This document shows, in pieces, positions 45,814-56,737 of a DNA stretch of 64,000 nt. The notes beneath the pieces are model-generated. The model searched no databases. It had not been told where the DNA came from and saw only the letters and a program-made list of their open reading frames with translations. Position 1 is the stretch's first letter. Every line of letters starts with the position of its first letter. The position numbers and the translations under genes are program-made. This DNA is from Camellia lanceoleosa. Lineage: Eukaryota > Streptophyta > Magnoliopsida > Ericales > Theaceae. The stretch is taken from the NCBI GenBank assembly GCA_025200525.1, contig CM045763.1, positions 84,472,131-84,536,130 on the forward strand, read 5' to 3'.

Positions 45814-48241
45814 TGTCACGACCCAAACCCGGCTCTATGGGTTTAGTATCAGAATCGCCAAGAATCCGAGATTATCAAGGCCCGCTAACAAGAATACTGA
45901 AGAAACAAAGTATGAGAACTGGCGGAAGCCAATACAGTAAATAAACAATGTCCAATAAGCTGTGACAGTCTGTATGCAAAAAAAGATTTTCTTCATACAT
46001 ATATGCAACCAGTGACAAAACAGCATGTACATATATACAATCATTCAAAACAGGGTCTTAATCCCTACTCAACAGTACAGTAAACATTCAGTCTATATAA
46101 TCCATTCGGTTATTACAACGCGGTAAGACAGTGCATGAGGGGGAATACTAAAACACCCCTAAGCCTTAGCATGATAGGCTCGAAACCTCGCAGTGAGGCA
46201 CATAGGCTGGCTTGACAAAACTGGAGTAACCCTGACGCCTCTAGCTTTGATCCGGTGCCTGTATACCTACATATATATATATATATAAGCAGTGAGCTAA
46301 AGCCCAGTGAATAACATAAAGCGTAAAGGGGTTTAGAATGAATGTCCTTATGGTAATGAAAACAGTTCAATTCAATCAGTATATCAGTAGTTCAGTACAG
46401 TAAACAGTCATATGTGGTACATCCATTAGCATAGCAGTAACAGTAGGTCTTAAAAGACCGAACAGTAATGATGGCCATCAATCAGTAAACAGTAGTGGTT
46501 CCGACGAGGGAACCGACAGAGATCTCTATAATAGTAATAGTAAACAGTAGGTGCTAAGGATGCCACAGTACAGTTCAGAAATAAATGACATACATTCATT
46601 CAGTAATCAATATCAGTTCAAGAAGCAGCTTGATTGATTCGGTGTTGAAAAATAATCATTTGAACATATCTTTACACAATTGTTACTCACAGAGTTCTGG
46701 GCTACAGTGAACTAGAGCGTCTCCTCAGAATGCCAACCCTATACAGTTAGTAGATTGAACACACTCTAAGTTTCACAGTTGGAAAAGATAATCATTAAAT
46801 CCCTAAATTTGCCTCGGTGTGTCTACATCTATATTCTCATTAAGATGTCTTAAACTAGACCTAAGAATGCCTAGGATGAAATGAGGATGCAAGGATGTAC
46901 TTAGAAAACATTTTCAGAATTTTCAGTGAAACAGGGTTCCGCCGGCTTGAGTTTCTTTCGCCGAGCGGACAAGCAAACAAAGGTACCCGCTCGAGCGTCA
47001 ACTCCTCCGCTCGAGCGTGTCACTCAATACTCCGCTCGAGCGTACATTTCTCCGCTTGAGCGGACTGATGAACAATGCAAAGTACTGGATGCTCGATTTT
47101 CCCGCTCGAGCGGCACTTCCCCCGTTCGAGCGGACTATATTACAATGTAAAGTACTGGGAGCTTGATTTCCCCACTTGAGCGGGATGCAAAAATCTGGAA
47201 AATCTAGGTTTGTGTTCTAAGTTCAAAACTCAAGTTTCACACACCCAATTCGATCCTCTTGGGCCCATTTTCTGGAAAAACTCTTTTAAACACATAGAAT
47301 AACATGTTTCTAAACTCAATTTAAGAAATCAAAGCCCAAGGGTGTTTAATCAAACTCATTTCCAAACCAATTTCCCATGAACAAGCATGAACATGCAATA
47401 TGCATGAATTTAAATCCAATTAAAGCTCCAATGTTTGCTCCTATGAGCTCAAATCTTTCAAAAACATGATGGCAACATGAATTACAATGATATTATGAAC
47501 ATGCATGTGTGGAATGATGTATTACAACCTCCAAACTTGACAATATGCACATGCATGCAACAATTGATCTCTAATTCAACATTATTGAACCAAAACATGA
47601 CTTAGCTCTACAATGAAGCATGAATCATGCAAGAATTAGCTCAAACTCACAATTAAAGGGTTGAATTCCTTACCTAGAGCTCCAATTACAAGGTTAGAGG
47701 TTCAATTTGCCAATTTACACTTCAATTCCTTCACTTCTACCAAGCAATTCAAGATGAACTCACTCAACCTCTCTATCCTATCTCTCTAGTCGGCTAATCA
47801 AGGAAATGGGTTGGTGAAAGTTGTGTTTTGAGTATATACAAGTCTCCATATGTCTAAAGTAGTGGCCCACTAAGGGTTATTTTGGTAAATAAGTCCAATA
47901 CTAGCAATTAAGCTTATTTTAATCTAATTTTAGTCATACCAAATCGCATTTTTGATAAATATGCCATAAAATTACATAAATTATGAGGATCATGAAACAC
48001 TAATCAATTTCTGGTCCGGCCGCCGATAAGGCCTTCAATTAGCAGTTTAAACACAAAACATGAACAGATAATCAAATAAATCAAACAGATAGAAATGCAA
48101 TACAATAGGTATACTTGATCAATTCAGTTCCAGTTTCAGTCAGTCAGTTCCGTAATTTATTCAGTTCACTTATCAGTCATAATTAGTTCAGTTTATCGGT
48201 AATCAGTACTTATTCGGTAAACAGTGACGAGGGTTGTTACA
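45814..48241 (-). mobile_element. Long solo LTR, inverted, nested in the outer solo LTR
   Basis: On the minus strand it starts TGTAACAACCCTCGTCAC and ends GGGTTTGGGTCGTGACA (2428 bp). The perfect duplication AATAT flanks it (45809-45813 and 48242-48246). The minus-strand sequence resembles the outer LTR: TTTCTATCTGTTTG, the AGGCC...GGCC motif, AAATTGATTA, and CACTGT/CTCTGTGAGTAA near the 3' end. It is therefore the same family in the opposite orientation. Confidence 0.88.
46988..47182. repeat. Paired CGCTCGAGCG palindromes (inner LTR)
   Basis: Clear pairs start at 46988/47008, 47033/47053 and 47103/47123, all 20 bp apart. Degenerate members are at 46943 and 47173. Confidence 0.85.
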
Positions 48242-48319
48242 AATATCGACATTTGAAAGCTTGTCAATATCCAATTGGTTGTTCCCTTATAAGCTTTATG
48301 AGTTGCTAATTGGGATTGT

Positions 48320-48722
48320 GGTTTAAAGTCTGACATGAACGAATGAATGGACCGAAGGCCGTTCTGATATAAATAAATAGACCTAAGATCATTTTGATAG
48401 AAATAAATAAACCTAAGGTCATTTTGATACAAATGAATGGACCGAAAGTCGTTTTGACAGAAATGAATGGACCGAAGGTCGTTTTAATAGAAATGAGTGG
48501 ACTGAAGGTTGTTTTGACATATATGAATGGACCTAAGGTCGTTTTGACATGAATGAGTGGGCCGGAGGCCGTTTGACACGAATGTATGGGTCGAAGGCCG
48601 TTTTGACGTAAATGAATGGGCCGAAGGCCATTTTGACAGAAACGAATGGGCTGAAGGCCGTTTTGACATAAATGAATGGGCCGAAGGCTGTTTTGACATG
48701 AATGGAAATCTGAACGGGCCAA
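48320..48722. repeat. 30-bp minisatellite in outer LTR
   Basis: About 13 units of a 30-bp repeat, ATGAATGGGCCGAAGGCCGT plus TTTGACATAA. Being a multiple of three, it leaves a long frame on the minus strand made of a 10-residue repeat (QNGLRPIHSC-like). I do not regard that frame as a gene. Confidence 0.88.
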
Positions 48723-49740
48723 AGGCCAGAATGTTTGGAACTACAATCACTCGATTTGAATTTTGTATAGTTATATATCTGTTAAATAGAAATATGGATT
48801 GGGCCCAAGGCCGTTTGGAACATGTTGTTCTACATTGTTATATAACTTCTGTATTTGATTTAATATTATTCACTGGGCTATCGTTCACGCTCATTCATGT
48901 ATTTGTAGGTGAGCCAAGAGAAGTCCAAACCCAGCCCCAGTGAAGTTTACTAGGAACAACATAAGTTTTGGAGAGTTAGCATTGTGTCTCACGCACGACA
49001 CCCATCTTTGCCATATTTGTTATGTATTTATATTTTGTCTTGTTGGCAAGGACTTTGCGTACATCTGTATATAGTTTTGTTATGGGTTGACTCAGCTTGG
49101 ATGATCCTGTCTGTAAAGGATTTTGTGGTACTGTATTTTGTTGTGGGTTATTAACGTATATGTGTATGGTTTGTTCGATATGCATATAAGCACGGCTCTA
49201 TGGACAAAGTTTTTAATTATTGCTTCCGTTTGGCCCCTTTACTCCGTTGAGTTATGTCTGTTTTGTTTTGAGGCCATAGGTAATCTCATGATTACTGGCC
49301 AGTTATGTCCTTAATCCATAAGGGCGGGTTCGGGTCATGACAACCACAATGAATGTGCCTTGGACAAAGTGTCTATCAAGCAGTGCGCGCGAAAGCGACG
49401 CGACCTAATGGCGCGTGTCAGGTACGGATCAATAAGAAAAGGACGCGTGGATAAAACGGTTGAGAAAACCATGCATGACTGCTCATACGCAGATGAAACT
49501 CTTGTAGTTCTTGATTTAATGAAGTGAGGACCTCGGCTAGGTGAACGGTCCTAGTTAAAGAACTTGAAGAACTTGGTTCTTGGTTCTTGGTCATTAAAAA
49601 AGTAGACTGCAGAGTCTTGGTCAGGTGAAGCCGACATGTAATAATCTCGATCATAAAGGATGGAGTAAGTCCTAGCCGATGTGCTATGTGGACAAACAAT
49701 ATAGGTTTCATCACCTCAGGATGCCGAGGTAATAGAACCT

Positions 49741-49750
49741 AGGGGGCAGT
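49741..49750 (+). promoter_or_regulatory. Polypurine tract of Tat-type element
   Basis: AGGGGGCAGT lies directly before the 3' LTR (TGTGGAGGC) and would prime plus-strand DNA synthesis. Confidence 0.65.
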
Positions 49751-50297
49751 TGTGGAGGCATATTTTGTGAATGACAACACGTGGCTAAGGTGACACCGAA
49801 GTGTCAGCCGAGGTGCCACGTGTCTTGGTCATGGCACTGAGGTGATCTCGACTAGGCCGAGGCTATCTGCAGAGATACCGGAATCCGAAATGAATGTATA
49901 AAAGACAAGAGTCCTAGAATGGGGGAGGACCTCAATCTAGATAAAGATAAGACTATTAGGGAGTTTATTTCTATCTAGCTGGGAGTCCAGGATGAGCATT
50001 GATCCAGAGTCCATTGAAGCTAGGTTTCTACAGGGATCAGTTTAGTACTGGCTATAAAAGTAAGTCACCATTGTGGGTCCAAGATATGCTTTTTGTATTT
50101 TGGTTAATGAGTTAAGCAATGTTTACTATCTTTGAGAGATAACTAAGTACAGACTTGATCGTCAAAGTGCCCCCAGGTAAACGAACCACCACTGGAGTCT
50201 TATCTTTCTGTGACAGGTTGTTTGGGCGAGATCTATTCTATCGGTACTCTCCAGCTGAGTACATGTTTGGTAGTGTGGTCAGAAATCAACACACACA
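49751..50297 (+). repeat. 3' LTR of Tat-type element
   Basis: It begins TGTGGAGGCATATTTTG and ends CAACACACACA; 547 bp, the same length as the 5' LTR. The target duplication CCTAC follows at 50298-50302. Confidence 0.93.
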
Positions 50298-50302
50298 CCT
50301 AC

Positions 50303-50935
50303 CATTGTAATCATATATATATTCAAATGTTTCCGATACTATATAGATATACATTCAAAATTGGGTTACTCAAAACCTGTATATATCTATTCAAAAATGT
50401 TTGGAGCTCCAATAAAGGAACTCTAATAGCTCTAATGAAGTGTGGGTTCCATTGTACTAGTGATGTTTGTATCTTTTTTTTTTTTTTTGGATGTATCATT
50501 ATTGATATCTATTCATCAACATTTATAAATGGATATCTACACACACATATAATAAGCAATAAATAATTTAAGTTTGCTTTGTTTTATGCTTTTCTCTTGA
50601 ATAAAGAACACAACTACTCATTTTATCAAGAATAGAATGAAACCGCACAAAATTAGAAGGTGACAGATGCTCCAAGCAAGATTGTAGTGTTGCTACTGGT
50701 CATCAAAATAGCAGGGCATTAGTATTAGTAATATTATATATAACAATCAAATTAGTTGCTAGATGGTAGGCATATGTTGTAGTACTATAGGTAACAGGGC
50801 ATTTAACACTATCACTATTTAATGTCATGCTCTAGATGACTCAATAAAAAGTATGGATAAATTATCAATAAATTCTAATAATTTGACTTAATTTTCATCA
50901 AGTCCTATTGAAAATATATCTTGGTAAAATTATCG
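50303..50935. other. AT-rich DNA, no gene recognised
   Basis: This is the right flank of the Tat element. No domain, TIR or LTR boundary was recognised. Confidence 0.4.
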
Positions 50936-52130
50936 CTAAAAATAATTTTTTGTGACAATTTTTTATATATGTCGCTAAAAGTTGACAATTAGTGACTTTT
51001 GTTTATCATGATTTTTATAAATTGTCGCTAAAACTTACAATTAGTGACTTTTTTATGACAAATTTTTTCCATAAAATTTATTAGACAATAAGTCTACTTA
51101 TTAGGACATATACGTAAGTATCTCTTAAAATATTAAGACATTACCACCATGGCCTGAGCTAATTCTCCAATGGAACATTCAGAAGTATGCCTTGCAAATT
51201 TGGGGGGAACAAACAATCAAAATTGTATTTTGAAGAAACAAGTAGTAAGTATAACTATTGACACAACAAATAGTCTATACAAAATACAAAGACACAAATT
51301 AAAGTATGAAGGAAGATGACGAGTGAATGTGAAAATCACCACTATGATAAGGACAACAAATACTCAAGAAGTGTGGAACATATACAACGTATATCAATTT
51401 TTTCTGTTTCAAAGAATGTGAAGGGCCTACCTTGCGCCCTCAAAGTCTCAAACCATAGAAGAACAATAATTTGAACAAATCAAAGCTTTTCTGGAGTCCA
51501 ATCACTAAAATTTGTTTTTGTGATTCTACTTCTTTCAATAGAATAAAGAGTTAATGGTTTATGAATATATGTATGTGCAGAGAGAGAGAGAGAGAGAGTT
51601 CCCAAGTGGAACTCCACCCTTTCCTTTGCTAATGTGGTTCAATGGCATTTTTTATTTTTTATTTTTAATTCTAAAATGCCATTAAATTTTATTTGTGCTG
51701 GTAACCTTAAATAAATAAAATGTCTCTCAATTTTATTTTATTTTTAAAAAATGCCACAAAATTTATTTCTACTGACAGCCTTAAATAAAATGCCACTCAA
51801 ATAGTAGAATAGGCGTATGGTTAAGGGACATTTTTAAACAAATGCCAGTAGATGTATTTGTAATAGCATTTTTATAAATTTAAAAAAATAAATAAATAAA
51901 TAAATAATTAAAAAAAAAATGAAACACTAAAATGATGCCACTAAATAATGTTTTTTTTGTAGTGTTGTGGCACTTGTTTATTGAAATATTACTAGAGTTT
52001 TTTATGTTTATGGCTTTGTGACGTTTTGTAAAACGCGCCACCAAATATTATTTTTGTGATATTTTTTAAAAATATGCTACTAATATAATGTCACTAAAGT
52101 ATATTTTTGTTGTAATGTATTTAAAGTCAC
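50936..52130. mobile_element. Decayed CACTA-like terminal regions
   Basis: Repeated GTCGCTAAAA / TTAGTGACTTTT words (50930-51060) and AAATGCCAC / GCCACTAAA words (51640-52110) resemble CACTA subterminal repeats. A TTTTTTTTGTAGTG terminus lies at about 51951-51964. No left end or ORF was found. A (GA)n run is at about 51580-51598. Confidence 0.4.
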
Positions 52131-52830
52131 ATTTAATTTTTTTCATCTCATATTTAAAAATAAAAATAAAAATTATTAAAAAATTTATTTCCAAATGAGC
52201 CCTTCGTAGGATAAGATATTTCCTTAGATGGAAAGTGACACGAAGGACTAGTTTGCTTAAGGGACTTGCATAGTAATGTTTGAATCAAGGTTCACGTCAT
52301 GATAAGGGCCATACCTTACCTAACTGTGTTTTGGCACAAGAGACATTGATTGCGTTGGTTATGAAGGTCATGGTCTAGTGTGGATTGAGCGTAAATTAGA
52401 CTGTCACTCGTGATTCTCCAAAAACAAAAAGACGGTATTAGTCTATTCAATTATAAAGAAGAATACATTACCGCTATTTGACGCCATTTGTGAAGTGGTG
52501 TATGATTTGAAAGAATTTTTGCAAATTTATAGCAAAAGTAAATGGATCTCACAATAATTTATTTTCACAACACGTCTGTCATTGCTTTAACAAAAAATTC
52601 AAATTTTCATGTCCAAACCAAGCACATTGAATTACATCATCACTGTGTAGACATTTTTGCCATCACTTCGTGAAAATTTATCAACATCAACAAGTAACTT
52701 GCACATATTTTCACAAAGACTCGCTTTGTTTGGTTTAGTTTTTAGAATATTATAGATGGGGAATTTGCCTCTACACAGGATTAGCGAGATAATGCACCTT
52801 ATCCTACACTTGTAGGAGAAACTAAATTCT
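52131..52830. other. AT-rich DNA, no gene recognised
   Basis: No coding, RNA or transposon boundary signal was recognised on either strand. Confidence 0.4.
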
Positions 52831-53285
52831 AAAATCACCTCCGACCTAGGTAGGTTGGGAGAAACCTACGACGATCAAGTTAATAACATTCTAGTCAAAC
52901 ACGATTGTAATAGGGAAATAAAGGAAAGGTATGTTTGTATAGTTACTCTTAGTTACCTCTGTGTGTCATTTACCTATTAATTGGTATGGTATTGTGACCC
53001 TCAATCTTCTCTTGATCAAAACGGTCAGCCCTTTGTCAGAGGTTACCTTAATAGTGGCCAACTTGTAATTGCTATTGATCATCGGATCTCTGTTGATCAA
53101 ATGATTGGCTTCCTGTCAGAAGCAGTGGCCAACTTGTATTTGTCGATGATTTTCAGATCTTTGTTGATCGGACGAACATCATTCTGTCAAAGGTCAGTGG
53201 CCAACTTGTATTCTTCTTTAGCCGTTGGATCCACCCCGATCCGAGGGTCATTCTTTTGTCAGGGGTAAATCTCTGCTTTGATCTT
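52831..53285. repeat. LTR-like stretch with 71-72-bp repeats
   Basis: GTGGCCAACTTGTA starts imperfect units at 53054, 53125 and 53197, each containing TGTTGATC and a TCTGTCAGA/AAGG motif. The preceding GACCTAGGTAGGTTGGGAGAAACCTACG and the overall composition suggest LTR debris, but no ends were placed. Confidence 0.5.
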
Positions 53286-53629
53286 AATTTTGTCTAATAC
53301 ACCCAATCATGTTGGTCGGCTTCCATTGTTTTTGGGCTCAATTCATCTGGGTTTACCCGGCTTATTTGGGCCCATATTTCTATTGGGCTGGATTTGGATT
53401 TCTACCCTTCACAAATATGTTTTTGATTTTTTTAAAAAAATTAAAAATTAATTTGGTGAATTTTTTTAAAAAAAATCAAAATACTTATAATTTTATCTTC
53501 TTGAAAGGTAGAAATAATTTTTAAAAATTCAAAAATATTTTTTTGATATTTATTTTTGTCGAACTAATTGCTATTTCCTCAAAAAATTCTGAAAATAATT
53601 TTTGAAAAATCAAACTGTTATCCCAGGTA

Positions 53630-54530
53630 GGCAACTCAAAAGGGGATGTGAATTGGATTTTTAAAAAATAATTTCATAATATTAAAAATAATAATTAAAA
53701 TATTTGAATTTTAACAAATAAATTAATAGAGTAATAATAATCTATAAATAAATTACTAAATTAAAATTTAACCCAAATATTAAAAAAATAAATATGCTCA
53801 ACAATATCAAATAGATTAATGAAATAAAAATGAGCAAAGAGAAGAGAAAGCAAACTCAGCAATTTATAGTAGTTCAACACGTCGGGCCTATGTCTATTGC
53901 CCAAGTATCCTTCTCAGGAATTTCTTCATTATTTTTCAAATAGTAATTACACCACTAGCTTCACGGGTGCTAGTAAACCTTTACACCAAGTAATTGAACC
54001 CAATCACTCTGAGTAGTTTTGAATCCGGTACCTGATTTTACGTTACCCAAGGGATTTTATTCCAAAAAAATCACTCACAAAAACTTTGTTTTTTACAAGA
54101 ATAATAAGAAGGGTGTAAAAATCCCTTTATAATTTTTTGCTCAGATTCTCAATAAATTTTCTCACGAAAAATACAACATAAGGAGGCACAATACAATATT
54201 TGAGAACAATTCAATATCACAAATTTTTTCCTCTTCACTTCTTATTTTTCTCCAACCAAAACGCTGTTATATATACACAAAAATCTATCTGTTGAACATA
54301 TATCCGTTGGATAATAACGCTCCCACAGATTGCGGTTTTGGGCATGTGAGACATCTCTTTTCTCATCTTCAAAAATGATAGGCAGAGGTTTGAAATTAAT
54401 GATCAAGGGTCAATTTCAATGAATAGTAATTTTTTAATTTTCTTTCAAAACCTTATGAATTTCAAAAGTTACACAATAACTTGCATAGTAACTTCTCTAT
54501 TAAAAAATATATGATGCACAGTATTGGTGA
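53630..54530 (-). mobile_element. Copia-type LTR debris (minus strand)
   Basis: On the minus strand GACATAGGCCCGACGTGTTGAA and the following pyrimidine-rich segment resemble the R/U5 part of copia LTRs. A GTGTATATATAACAGCG TATA-like box lies upstream (about 54282-54266). Edges were not determined. Confidence 0.35.
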
Positions 54531-54795
54531 GAAAACTGGCAACTCGGGAAATATTATATCATAGTCAAGGTATCATGTAGCCATATGTCTAATCAATTAC
54601 AAATCATTATGTCATGTTATTTTTTAATCACTCAATATAAAATTATAAATCCTATCGTCTCTCCTAATCACAACATACCTAGGCACCATATGGTCATATC
54701 CCAGACCACCAGATTACTTCTCATAAATAAGCAAGCCTTCGTCTTTTGTAATACATAAGAAGCACAGCAAGCAATTCTAAAGAAGGCATAGCATT

Positions 54796-54796
54796 T

Positions 54797-54828
<32 letters not shown>
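54796..54828. repeat. (TC)n microsatellite before the CRK exon
   Basis: An uninterrupted TC run about 60-90 bp upstream of the ATG at 54885, a position where CT-runs are common in plant leaders. Confidence 0.85.
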
Positions 54829-54831
<3 letters not shown>

Positions 54832-54884
54832 CTGTTTGTCCAAATACCAGGTTATAGTAGAGTATAGATATAGATACAGTAAAA

Positions 54885-55243
54885 ATGGTTTATTGGAGAC
54901 TGCTTTTCTTCCTTTCACATACCCTCATCACCATCACCATCACCATTGCACAGCCTGAATTCATATTCAGTTACTGTGTGCCTAATAGAACTAACAGCAC
55001 TACTACTTATGAGGCAAACCTCAAGACCCTCTTCTCTTCTCTCTCCTCAGCCATTGACAGTTATGGATTTTACAATGCTTCTCTTGGCCAAAACTCTGAT
55101 AGAGTTAATGCAATAGTGCTTTGTAGAGGAGATGTTGAACTCGGTTTCTGTCGTAGCTGTGTCAATGATTCTACTCATAAGCTCATACAAGTTTGTCCAA
55201 AGTACATGGAGGCAATTGCATGGTATGATTATTGCATGTTAAG
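54885..55243 (+). pseudogene. Orphan CRK first exon: signal peptide and one Gnk2 (DUF26) domain
   Basis: ATG at 54885 opens a hydrophobic signal peptide (MVYWRLLFFLSHTLITITIT, probable cleavage near IA|QPEF). A Gnk2/stress-antifungal domain follows: YCVPNRTNSTTTYEANLKTL, then VLCRGDVELGFCRSCVND with the C-x8-C-x2-C cysteines, then CPKYMEAIAWYDYCMLR. The exon ends at AAG|GTATGT, so a mRNA would need a following exon. No second Gnk2 domain, transmembrane helix or kinase was found in the next 9 kb, which are transposon debris. No stop or frameshift lies within the exon. It may be a truncated copy of a CRK cluster to which the 8.4-13.1 kb kinase fragment also belongs, or the first exon of a short secreted Gnk2 protein with an undetected exon. 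Confidence 0.75.
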
Positions 55244-55679
55244 GTATGTTTGGAAATTATTTTTTTTTATCATATTACTCTGTTAGTGTCTGTACTGTGA
55301 CCCTTATGCTATTTTGATCTCTGTAATTTTAATTACATTGATCGACCTTAAATTAAATTTTATCTTAAATTGATCCAATTGAATACAATTGTTAGGTTTT
55401 TTTTTTTTTTCTTTGGGCAAATGAGCATATGAACGATGTGTATCATGTTTTTAAAAGTAAAATTGTAAACTTCATCAATTTAATGACTTAATCTTAACCA
55501 ATTTAGTGAAAATTTTTTATAAAACATCCTAAAGATGTTATCAATTGGACAAAATTGATGCAAAATTTTAAATTAATGATCACAATTAAACCAAATAAAT
55601 TATAGGAATTAAAATAAAACAAACGACAGAATATAAAACTACTGATGTAATTTATCATATTTTAATTTCAAAAAACTGA

Positions 55680-56008
55680 GGCCTTGTTTGGTTTGGCTTT
55701 GGGAAAAAGATTTTGAAGAAAATTTTTGAAAATTTTATTTGGTTTTTAATTTTTCTTAAAAAATTTTCAAAATCATTCTCTCTTACACATCAATTAATCA
55801 CTTTTTCTCTCTCCTCTCTCATTTTCAATCATTTTTTCTTTCACATACATCTACTCAATTACAAAAAAAATATCAAATCATCCCAAATTTTCAAACTCCA
55901 AAACTATTTTCAAAATATACACAATCAAACAAACTACAAAAATTACTAAACTCTATTCCCAAAATATTTTTTGAAAACGTATCTCTTAAAATCAAATTAA
56001 ACAAGGCC
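55680..56008. mobile_element. PIF/Harbinger-like MITE, 329 bp
   Basis: Ends GGCCTTGTTTGGTTTGGCTTT and AAATCAAATTAAACAAGGCC are inverted repeats. The 3-bp flank TGA is repeated (55677-55679 and 56009-56011). TGA is a variant of the TWA site usual for the superfamily. Confidence 0.65.
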
Positions 56009-56011
56009 TGA

Positions 56012-56735
56012 ATAGTTGTAATCCCAAAACTTATGGGTCTTTTCTTTTGGAGATTAAATTAGCCATGGACGTTCGAGCAATGTGATTTTCATGGGCATCC
56101 ACTTATAAGGTGCCACATAAGCAAAAGTATGGTCCACAATAATTGTATTTCTTTTCACCTTTTATCTCTTTGCTTTGGGTTGTTTTACTGTCCTTACCTA
56201 TATCCACTTGCACCCTCTACAACCTCATGATTTGGATCCTTCAACAAAGTCCTTATCATCTATATTTATAGCCATCGACGGACGTTGAAAAGTCCATGAG
56301 CACCGACCACCATCACATATTCAGGCTTCGTTTGAAAAGTTGAGTTGACTTCTTAATTTTTTAATTTTTTGATTATTTTATCCTCAACTAAAAAGTTTAT
56401 TTGAGTTGACTTTCTTAAATTTTAAAAGATAAAATAATTTTTGTCTTATTGACTTTTAACTTATTTTATCTTTTTATGACTAATTTAACCAAAAAGTCAA
56501 CACAACCTACATCCCTACACCTTATGCTTAGAATCCCCTCTAATTGAATCCATCATCACCATCACATATACACTTCAGAGAAAGCTAGATTTATGATGAG
56601 TTCTTAATGAACGGCCGGTGATTTAAAATTTTTTGTTTGTTTGTTTTTTTTTTTTTTTTTTTGGGTCCATTTTTATGTTTGTCCCAATGACAAATCTGTA
56701 TGTGTGAAGATCCAAGCCTTGTCCTTTGAAAAAAA
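56012..56735. other. No gene recognised
   Basis: AT-rich DNA. A GGCTTCGTTTGAAAAG motif at about 56325 resembles a MITE end, but no partner was found. A long T-run lies at 56646-56662. Confidence 0.4.
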
Positions 56736-56737
56736 AC

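Larger units (their letters stand above)
44318..49342 (+). mobile_element. Long solo LTR inserted in the Tat element (outer)
   Basis: It runs from TGTGATACCCCTGTTCC to GGGTTCGGGTCATGACA, flanked by the perfect 5-bp duplication ACCAC (44313-44317 and 49343-49347). Removing the nested LTR leaves about 2.59 kb. No internal retrotransposon coding region is present, so it is a solo LTR produced by LTR-LTR recombination. It is split by an inverted solo LTR of the same family at 45814-48241. It carries a paired palindrome array (45345-45570) and a 30-bp minisatellite (48320-48722). Lineage not assigned. Confidence 0.85.
33662..50297 (+). mobile_element. Complete Tat-type Ty3/gypsy retrotransposon with nested LTRs
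   Basis: The element is bounded by 547-bp LTRs (33662-34208 and 49751-50297) and by an exact 5-bp target duplication, CCTAC, at 33657-33661 and 50298-50302. Order inside: primer-binding site, gag, protease, RT, RNase H, a second RNase H, integrase, tandem repeats, an antisense gene, and a purine tract. RT-RNaseH-RNaseH-integrase with a non-coding or antisense 3' region is the hallmark of the Tat lineage (Ogre/Retand/Tat). Total 16636 bp, of which 5030 bp (44318-49347) is later insertion. The LTRs differ at about 65 of 547 sites by hand count, mostly transitions. Coding frames carry many stops, so it cannot move on its own proteins. Confidence 0.93.

Noticed and set aside
48306..48750. 138-codon and 88-codon minus-strand frames and a 128-codon plus-strand frame
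   Set aside because: Translations of the 30-bp minisatellite; several frames are open at once because the unit is a multiple of three.
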